The notes under the pieces were generated by a model. The model did no database searches. It had not been told where the DNA came from and saw nothing but the letters and a program-made list of their open reading frames with translations. A DNA stretch of 54,859 nucleotides, taken from an uncultured Mailhella sp. (GTDB taxonomy: Bacteria > Desulfobacterota > Desulfovibrionia > Desulfovibrionales > Desulfovibrionaceae). The position numbers and the translations under genes are program-made. Of this stretch, positions 15,785-22,998 are shown piece after piece (positions within the stretch are counted from its first letter, which is position 1; every line of letters begins with the position of its first letter). Where the stretch lies: positions 1 through 54,859 of the forward strand of contig NZ_CALUWY010000013.1 of NCBI RefSeq assembly GCF_944324615.1, given 5' to 3'.

Positions 15785-16380
15785 TGTACGTTCACCACTA
15801 TCTTCTCACCCTGCGCGACTGCCGCGCCCTGCGCCTTACGGACGGGTATTCCCTGCACCGGGCGGTATACGGGCTTTTCCCGGACGTGCGCGCGGGAGCG
15901 CCCGGCCCCAGCGGCATTCTTTTTGCCGACAAGGGCGGAAGCGACGGCCTGCGCCGCATTCTCATTCTTTCCGACAGGCAGGCCCTTGCGCCGGAACACG
16001 GCCGCCTGGAAAGCCGGGAACTTCCCGCTGAGTTTCTGAACTACCCCCGTTACCGCTTTGAACTTGTGGTGAACGCCGTGCGCAAGCAGAACGGCCGGCG
16101 CGAACCCGTGCGCGGCCGCGAAGCCGTGGAGGCATGGTTTCTGGAAAAGGCTCCTTCCTGGGGCTTTGACCCCCATGCCCCGTCGGTGCAGGTGGCGGAC
16201 ATTGCGGTGGACGTTTTTTCCAAGGCCGACGGCAAGAAGGTCACCCTCTCCAGGGCCCGCGTCACCGGCGCCCTCACCGTGGCGGACAAGGAACGTTTCA
16301 CCCACAGCTTCACCTGCGGCATAGGCCACGGCAAGGCCTTCGGCTGCGGACTGCTCCAGCTTTCCCCCCTTATTTTCTAA
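15781..16380 (+). CDS. cas6e: Cas6e (Cse3) crRNA-processing endoribonuclease
   Basis: The 199-residue protein cuts the repeat hairpin of the precursor crRNA and stays on the crRNA 3' end in Cascade. It has the N-terminal ferredoxin-like start and YSLHRAVYGLFP, whose His matches the family's catalytic histidine, and ends with the glycine-rich loop GIGHGKAFGCGLLQLSPL. The start ATG (15781) overlaps the previous stop as ATGA. A second ATG follows directly. It lies before cas7e and cas5e, unlike the E. coli order, where cas6e comes last. It should cut the array repeats and possibly the degenerate repeat at 13347. Confidence 0.95.
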   Translation: MMYVHHYLLTLRDCRALRLTDGYSLHRAVYGLFPDVRAGAPGPSGILFADKGGSDGLRRILILSDRQALAPEHGRLESRELPAEFLNYPRYRFELVVNAVRKQNGRREPVRGREAVEAWFLEKAPSWGFDPHAPSVQVADIAVDVFSKADGKKVTLSRARVTGALTVADKERFTHSFTCGIGHGKAFGCGLLQLSPLIF

Positions 16381-16400
16381 CCCTGCAGAAGGAACCCGTC

Positions 16401-17468
16401 ATGAACGATCTCAAAGGCTGCCGCATCGAATTCCATATTCTCCAGTCCTTCCCCGTCACCTGCCTGAACCGCGACGATGTCGGCGCGCCCAAAAGCGCCG
16501 TGGTGGGCGGCGTGCCCCGCGCCCGCGTCAGTTCCCAGTGCTGGAAGAGGCAGGTGCGCCTCCAGCTTCAGCAGCTGGGCGTGAAAACCGCCCTGCGCAC
16601 CAAGCAGGTGGCCGAAGTGCTCAAACGCGCCTGTGTGGAGGCCGGAGCCGCTGAGGAGCAGGCGAACACCTTTTCCGAAGCCTTTGCCAATACCCTTGTG
16701 GATGACACGCTGCTCTTCTTTTCCGAAAGTGAAGCCCGCGCCGTGGCCGAAGCCGCGCTTTCCGGCAACTTCTCCGTGGAGGCGGCCATAAAAAAGAACA
16801 CCCTCACCGCAGAATTCAAAAAAATCCATAAAAAATACTTCCATCCTGCCGAAGACGGGCTGGACATCGCGCTTTTCGGCCGCATGGTGGCGCAGGCGCC
16901 CGAGCTCAACGTGGCCGCGGCGGCAAGCTTTGCCCATGCCATTTCCACGCACCGGGCGGACAGCGAAGTGGAATTCTTCACCGCCCTTGACGACGACCCC
17001 ATGGGCATCATCAGCCAGGGTTCGGCCCACATGGGCAGTCTGGAATTCAATTCCGCCACCTATTACCGGTATGTGAGCCTCGATCTCGGTCAGCTTGCCT
17101 GCACGCTGGAAGGCTGCGGCCTCGCCCGCGCGGTGTCCGCCTTCGTGAAGGCGCTGTATCTGGCCGTTCCCTCGGCCCGGCAGACCACGCAGACCGGCCT
17201 GCACCTCTGGGATTACGCCCGGGTGCTCATCCGCAGGGGGCAGGGCATGCAGGTGAGCTTCGATACTCCGGTGCGTTCCCAGAACGGCTACCTTGCGCCC
17301 AGCATCGCGGCGCTGGATGCGGCCATAGCCCGCCAGGAAAAGCAGGCGGGTTCGCTCTACGGCAAAGAGGCCGGGTTCACCTTCGGCAGGGCCGATGCCG
17401 AAATCTCCATCGACGAACTGGCCGAAGGCCTCGCCGCCTTCGTGCGGCCCTTTGAGGAAAAGGCATGA
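16401..17468 (+). CDS. cas7e: Cas7e (Cse4) Cascade backbone subunit
   Basis: The 355-residue RAMP protein forms the six-copy filament that holds the crRNA spacer. The N-terminus HILQSFPVTCLNRDDVGAPK and the block GGVPRARVSSQCWKRQVR are family hallmarks, as is HRADSEVEFFTALDD in the middle. The length is normal. AAGGA precedes the ATG, 20 bp after the cas6e stop. The end overlaps cas5e by 4 bp. Confidence 0.96.
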   Translation: MNDLKGCRIEFHILQSFPVTCLNRDDVGAPKSAVVGGVPRARVSSQCWKRQVRLQLQQLGVKTALRTKQVAEVLKRACVEAGAAEEQANTFSEAFANTLVDDTLLFFSESEARAVAEAALSGNFSVEAAIKKNTLTAEFKKIHKKYFHPAEDGLDIALFGRMVAQAPELNVAAAASFAHAISTHRADSEVEFFTALDDDPMGIISQGSAHMGSLEFNSATYYRYVSLDLGQLACTLEGCGLARAVSAFVKALYLAVPSARQTTQTGLHLWDYARVLIRRGQGMQVSFDTPVRSQNGYLAPSIAALDAAIARQEKQAGSLYGKEAGFTFGRADAEISIDELAEGLAAFVRPFEEKA

Positions 17469-18175
17469 GAACCCTGCTTCTCTGGCTGGAAGCTCCCCTG
17501 CAGTCCTGGGGAGCCGGTTCCCGCTACGGCAGGCGCGACACGCTCCCCTTCCCCACCCGCTCCGGCATACTCGGCCTGCTGTGCTGCGCCATGGGAAGGG
17601 GAGGAGAACAGCGCGACTGGCTCGCCACCATGAAACACCTGCCGCAGACCGTCATGGCCTTCGCCCCCGCCGACCGGCAGGGCAGGCCCGCAAGGCAGCC
17701 GCTTCTGCAGGATTTCCACATGGTGGGCAGCGGGTACGATGCCGCCGACCCGTGGCAGGACATGCTCATTCCCAAAAAGGCGGACGGCAGGCGCCCCGTG
17801 GGTTCGGGCACCAAGCTCACCTACCGCTATTACCTTCAGGACATGGCCTATGCCTGCGCCCTTGCCGTGCCGGATGACATGGAAGAGGAAATCGCCTCCG
17901 CCCTCGTGGCGCCGGTGTGGCCCATCTGCCTCGGCCGGAAAAGCTGCGTGCCTTCCGACAGGGTGTACCGCGGCTTCTTCGACCATGAGGATGAGGCACT
18001 GGCCCATGCCGGCATCCTTGCCGGAGAAAAAAGGCGCGTTCCCGTCTTCAAGGTGCTTTCCGGCCTGCATGAGGAAGGCAACGCCCTCTGCGTGAACGAT
18101 GTGCCCGTCGCCTTCGGCCTGTACAAGCGCTACGAAGACAGAACCGTCACCGTCATCGACCTGCCCGTGGCGTAA
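17465..18175 (+). CDS. cas5e: Cas5e Cascade subunit
   Basis: The 236-residue Cas5 binds the 5' handle of the crRNA and caps the Cas7 filament. MRTLLLWLEAPLQSWG at the N-terminus and TLPFPTRSGILGLLCCAMGR are typical. The handle it must bind is GTGTTTC plus one pyrimidine in this locus. The start overlaps cas7e as ATGA. It is the last gene of the Cascade operon, 85 bp before the CRISPR array. Confidence 0.95.
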   Translation: MRTLLLWLEAPLQSWGAGSRYGRRDTLPFPTRSGILGLLCCAMGRGGEQRDWLATMKHLPQTVMAFAPADRQGRPARQPLLQDFHMVGSGYDAADPWQDMLIPKKADGRRPVGSGTKLTYRYYLQDMAYACALAVPDDMEEEIASALVAPVWPICLGRKSCVPSDRVYRGFFDHEDEALAHAGILAGEKRRVPVFKVLSGLHEEGNALCVNDVPVAFGLYKRYEDRTVTVIDLPVA

Positions 18176-18225
18176 GCGCCCTCCCCCGGCCCGGGGGCAA
18201 CTCCGGGCCCCGGGACAAAGCGCCT

Positions 18226-18254
18226 TTGACTCAGACTGAAAAGTTCAATAATAT
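18226..18254 (+). promoter_or_regulatory. CRISPR leader promoter
   Basis: TTGACT (18226-18231), a 17-bp spacer and TAATAT (18249-18254) form a near-consensus promoter ending 6 bp before the first repeat, so transcription should begin at or just inside repeat 1. The whole leader is only 85 bp (18176-18260) and includes a GC-rich hairpin near 18186-18214. No clear IHF site is visible. Confidence 0.75.
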
Positions 18255-18260
18255 CCCACT

Positions 18261-20180
18261 GTCTTCCCCACATGCGTGGGGGTGTTTCTCCTCAGCGGCG
18301 GCACCACCGGGCTTACTTTCTGTCTTCCCCACATGCGTGGGGGTGTTTCCGTGCACGCCGACCCCTCCGTGAAGAGTACACCGTCTTCCCCACATGCGTG
18401 GGGGTGTTTCCATTGTGGACGCCTGCGGGTATCTGGGGCTGTAGTCTTCCCCACATGCGTGGGGGTGTTTCCAAGAGCCTGATTCATACGAACCTCCTTG
18501 CCGGGTCTTCCCCACATGCGTGGGGGTGTTTCTAGCAGCCACTTCTTCGGCCGTGGTAGCCATAGGTCTTCCCCACATGCGTGGGGGTGTTTCTCCGTGT
18601 GGAGTCTGGCTTCGCGTCTGATGTCCGTCTTCCCCACATGCGTGGGGGTGTTTCTAGACATGGCTTCATCGCTTCCCTGAAAAGCACGTCTTCCCCACAT
18701 GCGTGGGGGTGTTTCTATGCTTGCCTCGTGGGGCTATAGTCCTGAAGAGTCTTCCCCACATGCGTGGGGGTGTTTCCACGCTACCCCTTTGAGGCGGACA
18801 GCCCCAGGGGTCTTCCCCACATGCGTGGGGGTGTTTCTTCGTGATGGAAGATTACAGCTGCACCGAAACCGTCTTCCCCACATGCGTGGGGGTGTTTCTA
18901 TGCGGGCGATTCTGGGATTTTTCCTTGTATTGTCTTCCCCACATGCGTGGGGGTGTTTCTGTTTACCGCTTCGTCCCCGCCCGCGATTCCGGGTCTTCCC
19001 CACATGCGTGGGGGTGTTTCCACGTTTTTGCCACCCCCGCCCTTGCCGGGAGCGTCTTCCCCACATGCGTGGGGGTGTTTCCTACAAGTTTTACCAGCCT
19101 GGCCAGGTGTCCGGGTCTTCCCCACATGCGTGGGGGTGTTTCCCGCCCTGGAAACCATGACCAAAACGGCGCGCCGTCTTCCCCACATGCGTGGGGGTGT
19201 TTCTCCGCGACGTGTGCCGTGAGTGCGGAAACCGCGGTCTTCCCCACATGCGTGGGGGTGTTTCTACACGCGCCCACGGCCGCAAGGGCAATCCGGGGTC
19301 TTCCCCACATGCGTGGGGGTGTTTCCGGTAGGAACAGCTTCGGGCAGCTTGTAGGCCGGTCTTCCCCACATGCGTGGGGGTGTTTCTGTGATCTATACCT
19401 GTCACAAAATGGCGGAAGCGTCTTCCCCACATGCGTGGGGGTGTTTCCGAAAGCGAGTTGCGCGTTGACTTCAAAAACGGGTCTTCCCCACATGCGTGGG
19501 GGTGTTTCTACACAGATCCTCTTGGACTTGCTGCGCATGGCGTCTTCCCCACATGCGTGGGGGTGTTTCCATATCGGACCCAATGGCGAAAATGGCGTTC
19601 TCGTCTTCCCCACATGCGTGGGGGTGTTTCTCTATGTCGTTACTTTGGGCGATGAGCTGAGAGGTCTTTCCCACATGCGTGGGGGTGTTTCCGGGCGTTC
19701 CGCCGCCGTCATCGCTTATGAGCTGTCTTCCCCACATGCGTGGGGGTGTTTCCTTTATGTAACTTTGCTTTTCTTGTCTTTATGTGTCTTCCCCACATGC
19801 GTGGGGGTGTTTCTGGATAAAGCCTACAAAGGGATGAAAGCTACGAGTCTTCCCCACATGCGTGGGGGTGTTTCCAGACCATACGGCGGACATTCATGCT
19901 CGACCAGGTCTTCCCCACATGCGTGGGGGTGTTTCTGTCAGGACAATGTAGCGCAGGCGGGGAGGAGGGTCTTCCCCACATGCGTGGGGGTGTTTCTGAC
20001 ATACGCAGGGGCATGGCCCCGGAGGCGCTGTCTTCCCCACATGCGTGGGGGGGAGACTAAAGATTGATAGAAAATGATTCAACAATATTAGTCTTCCCCA
20101 CATGCGTGGGGGGGAGACTCTTGGTAAGATGAATAGTACGGCCGATTCGAGTCTTCCCCACATGCGTGGGGGGGGAGACT
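18261..20180 (+). CRISPR. CRISPR array 2, type I-E, 32 repeats
   Basis: Repeats of 28 bp start every 61 bp from 18261 to 20030, then at 20091 and 20151. The repeat starts GTCTTCCCCACATGC, forms a CCCCAC/GTGGGG hairpin and ends GTGTTTC. One internal copy (19664) has a single C-to-T change. The last three (20030, 20091, 20151) have replaced the handle by GAGACT with extra G. After each of the 29 canonical repeats the next base is C (13) or T (16), so functionally the repeat is 29 bp with 32-bp spacers. Orientation is set by the promoter at 18226, the degenerate distal end and the E. coli-like repeat polarity. It sits between cas5e and cas1. Confidence 0.98.
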
Positions 20181-20240
20181 CGTTCCCGCCGGAAGAGCAT
20201 CAACGCATCTTTGGCAAACAATCCGTCCCAAGGAGGTCGC

Positions 20241-21131
20241 ATGCCCCCATGTTCCGACGCACAAGCCTCCCGAAGGCTGTTCATTCCCATCAAACGCGAA
20301 ACACTTCCCCGCGTTTCCGACAAATATCCCTTTCTCTATCTGGAACGCGGCAGGCTGGAAATCGACGACAGCAGCCTGAAGTGGATCGACGCCGACGGCG
20401 ACCGTGTACGTCTGCCCGTTGCCACCATCAACGCCCTTCTGCTCGGGCCCGGCACCAGCGTCACCCACGAGGCCGTGAAGACGGCGGCCGCCGCCAACTG
20501 CTCCCTGTGCTGGGTGGGAGAGGATTCCCTTCTTTTCTATGCTGCGGGCTGCTCTCCCACGGCGAACACCCGCAACCTGCTCAGGCAGGCGCGCCTTGCC
20601 GCACACCCCGAACATTCCCTGTCTGTGGCGCGCGCCTTTTTTGCCCGGCGCTTTCCCGATGCCGACCTGAACAAGAAAACCCTTCAGGAAATGATGGGCA
20701 TGGAAGGCCTGCGCGTGCGCAAGCTCTATGAAGAAAAAGCCCGGCAGTACAACGTGGGCTGGAAGGGGCGCTCCTTCACCCCGGGAAGGTTTGAACTGAG
20801 CGATCTTACCAATCAGATACTCACCTCGGCCAATGCCGCCCTCTACGGCGTGCTCTGTTCCTGCGTGCATGCGCTGGGCTATTCGCCGCATCTGGGCTTC
20901 ATCCATTCCGGGAGCCCTCTGCCCTTCATCTACGACCTTGCGGACCTGTACAAGGAAGAGCTTTGTGTGGATCTGGCCTTTTCCCTCACCCTGCATCTTG
21001 CGGGCGTATACAACAAATATACCGTTTCGGAAGCCTTCCGAAAGCGTGTTCTGAACATGAAGCTTCTGGAACGCATCCCGGAAGATATCGACTGCCTGAT
21101 AGGAGAAAGACATGCTCGTCGTTATCGCTAA
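20241..21131 (+). CDS. cas1: Cas1e spacer-integration nuclease
   Basis: The 296-residue Cas1 is the catalytic integrase of spacer acquisition. The start is ATG 20241, 5 bp after AAGGAGG (20229-20235). A longer frame from 20166 would start in the last CRISPR repeat. Metal-binding residues are visible as the E of MMGMEGLRVRKLYEE, the H of LGFIHSGSPLPF and the D of FIYDLADLYKEEL. It follows the array directly and overlaps cas2 by 20 bp. With cas2 it forms a separate adaptation unit from the Cascade operon. Confidence 0.96.
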   Translation: MPPCSDAQASRRLFIPIKRETLPRVSDKYPFLYLERGRLEIDDSSLKWIDADGDRVRLPVATINALLLGPGTSVTHEAVKTAAAANCSLCWVGEDSLLFYAAGCSPTANTRNLLRQARLAAHPEHSLSVARAFFARRFPDADLNKKTLQEMMGMEGLRVRKLYEEKARQYNVGWKGRSFTPGRFELSDLTNQILTSANAALYGVLCSCVHALGYSPHLGFIHSGSPLPFIYDLADLYKEELCVDLAFSLTLHLAGVYNKYTVSEAFRKRVLNMKLLERIPEDIDCLIGERHARRYR

Positions 21132-21423
21132 CGATCTGCCGCCCGCCGTGCGCGGCCGCATGAAACTCTGGTTTGTGGAGGCAAGGGCAAACGTTTTTGT
21201 TTCCGGCATCAGGGATGCTGTGGCAACAAGCGTCATCGACTATCTTTTTGCACACTGCCCTGCACGGAGCGGACTGCTGATCTTTCAGAAAATTTCTTCC
21301 GCTCCCGGGTACAGAATACACGGTATGGGAGACACACGCCGCCGCCTGAAGGAAATTTCAGGGCTTCAGCTTGCTCTGGAAAACGATGAACTCCCCTTTG
21401 CCCCCTCCCGGAATCTTTCATAA
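21112..21423 (+). CDS. cas2: Cas2e, adaptation complex subunit
   Basis: The 103-residue type I-E Cas2 (the CT1978-like branch) bridges two Cas1 dimers. MLVVIANDLPPAVRGRMKLW and the strand SGLLIFQKIS fit the family. The start lies inside the end of cas1. The promoter of a second mini-array (21398-21426) overlaps its last codons. Confidence 0.95.
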   Translation: MLVVIANDLPPAVRGRMKLWFVEARANVFVSGIRDAVATSVIDYLFAHCPARSGLLIFQKISSAPGYRIHGMGDTRRRLKEISGLQLALENDELPFAPSRNLS

Positions 21424-21426
21424 TAT
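21398..21426 (+). promoter_or_regulatory. Candidate promoter of mini-array
   Basis: TTGCCC (21398-21403), 17 bp, TAATAT (21421-21426), ending 5 bp before the repeat at 21432. The bases TTTCATAATATGCCA resemble TTCAATAATATCCCA at the main leader, with the same placement relative to the repeat, so this is probably a copied leader end. Confidence 0.55.
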
Positions 21427-21431
21427 GCCAT

Positions 21432-21520
21432 CATGTCCCCACATGCGTGGGGGTGTTTCCGGATGAGAATAACAGCAAGGACATGGGCGGCCCATGTCCC
21501 CACATGCGTGGGGGTGTTTC
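21432..21520 (+). CRISPR. One-spacer type I-E mini-array downstream of cas2
   Basis: Two repeats (21432-21459, 21493-21520) match the main array from base 5 to the end but start CATG in place of GTCT. They are 61 bp apart and each is followed by a pyrimidine (C, T). The one spacer is 21461-21492. A third repeat at 21554 keeps the 61-bp step but has lost its handle and has become the palindrome CCCCCCACGCGTGGGGGG. Confidence 0.85.
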
Positions 21521-21553
21521 TCCCGACATAGTCTTTTCCAAGAGCGGGGAGAA

Positions 21554-22190
21554 GTCTTCCCCCCACGCGTGGGGGGCTCTGCCCGTCTCCTCGATACTTT
21601 GGCGCTGCCCGTCTCCCCCGCACGCATATTTTTTCTGCGGCACGCTTTTCTCGCGAATATATCGAAAATCTTCCCCATTGGCGCGGGGTAATTCCGTAAG
21701 TCGTACAGGAGCAAAGGTACTCCTCATCCCCCACGCGCGGGGGCTGCGATACGGTTCCTCCATGGAGGTTCTGTTTCCCCGCACGCGCCGTGCTCCGGCA
21801 TGGCTGCCGTGCTGCTTTTCTTCATTTTTTTACAACAAGGGAGATAACAATATGGACATGCTGATCGTCATCGTGACCGTTGCCGTTACCTTGCTCATTT
21901 CTTTCATGGAACATGTTCTTTTCTGATGTTCCCCCGCGTCGGGGTTTCCCGAGTGGCGGAGGCTGTCCCCTGCTCCGTGCCGACATTCCCTGCACGCGCG
22001 GGGCATCGCCGCGAGCGGCGTGCTGCAGCGTCAGGCCTCTTCCCTGCACATGCGGAAGCCTGCATGCACACGTCCGCGGGGGTGAACTCATGCCGAGATA
22101 CAGGTGCAGGGCACTATCGAACCCTTTCCCACGCCCGCGGGGTGAGCCTGCGGCCTGCCCCTTGAATCCATAACGGCACGCCCGCGGCCC
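21554..22190 (+). repeat. Decaying CRISPR tail
   Basis: After the mini-array, repeat-like blocks continue near 21554, 21611, 21668 and 21723 at steps of 55-61 bp, with weaker ones near 21772, 21926, 21983 and 22124. Several keep a CCCC...GGGG hairpin around an ACGCG core (for example CCCCCACGCGCGGGGG near 21728) while the outer bases drift. The first four are convincing. The later ones are weak and may be chance in GC-rich DNA. Confidence 0.55.
21852..21926 (+). CDS. Small membrane peptide, 24 aa
   Basis: An ATG at 21852 follows AAGGGAG with 8 nt between, a good ribosome binding site. The product starts MDMLIVIVTVAVTLLISF and ends MEHVLF; residues 3-18 form one hydrophobic helix. The size and shape resemble small membrane toxins or regulatory micropeptides. 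It lies among decaying CRISPR repeats 425 bp after cas2. The start region is similar to the spacer of the mini-array (see findings). No homology is claimed. Confidence 0.5.
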   Translation: MDMLIVIVTVAVTLLISFMEHVLF

Positions 22191-22998
22191 CCCCCGTTGC
22201 CCCCCGCCTCCTCTCCCCGCCTGCCGCCCTGCGTGACGGAAAAATCCGGCAGGGGCTGCGGCCTCTCTTTCCTATCCGTATTAAAGCAACCGGGCCGCAA
22301 CGCCGCCCGCGCATCCTTCCGGGCGGATTTCTCCATAACCATGCGCAGAAACGCTTGTTCCGCCGCCATGCCGCATGTTCCGCCCCTCCTGCAGGGCCGC
22401 AGGCACGGAAAAAGCCGGCGGCAACGCTTTTTTCCGCCCCCGCAGCAGGCGGAAAACGCTGCTTTTCCCCGGCCTTCTTCCCTGCAGGGGCGGATATGGC
22501 CATCCGGCGGCTCAGGCCCCCACGGGCGGTACCCTTTTTCCCCTCAAGGGGCGGACATGCGCGAAGGCATGCTGTATCCAATGTATGTCATTGAGAAAAT
22601 TTCTGCTGTCCCGGACGCTCCGCATCCAAGAAGAGCACGTTATGCCGGCACAATGCGCCCCGGTTAAGCAGAACTTAAAAAAAATACGGCATCCGTTTCT
22701 TTCCCTGGCGTAATACTATGAAAATTATGGTTAAACTTTCTTTTTCCCTTAATAAATGAGGGTTTAACGGGGCACTCACGCTCATGGGAAATGAAGCGTA
22801 ATACTATGAAAAGACTTGTTTAAAGGTTCATTTCTGTTTTCATCATGAAAATTTGCTTACGCATTTTTACCATTTCAATCACTGAAATTGCGAAAAGTTC
22901 TGGACGCGACCGTTATTTTTAGATACCTCTTAGTCAGGTATTAAGGACAACATATTGTCAAACCACGCGCATCCGGATGGTGCAGATGGAGACAGCCC
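22191..22998. other. Intergenic region before the peptidase gene
   Basis: The first 470 bp are GC-rich with no supported gene. From about 22660 the DNA turns AT-rich and should hold the control region of the gene at 22999. A 17-bp direct repeat is described separately. No clear -35/-10 pair could be fixed. Confidence 0.4.
22708..22812 (+). repeat. Direct repeats GCGTAATACTATGAAAA
   Basis: The 17-mer occurs at 22708-22724 and 22796-22812, 88 bp apart, in the AT-rich region upstream of the C11 peptidase. TAATACT could be a -10 box in duplicate or the pair could be operator sites. TAATACTAT occurs again near 30043, upstream of the KAP gene. Confidence 0.5.

Noticed and set aside
18841..20067. 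408-codon frame with repeated SPHAWGCF-type units
   Set aside because: Translation of the CRISPR repeats themselves; the 61-bp step makes three-unit protein repeats. Not a gene.
21461..21492. Strong claim that the mini-array spacer targets the small peptide gene
   Set aside because: The seed bases next to the supposed PAM mostly do not pair; the similarity is in the middle only, so it is kept as a low-certainty hypothesis.
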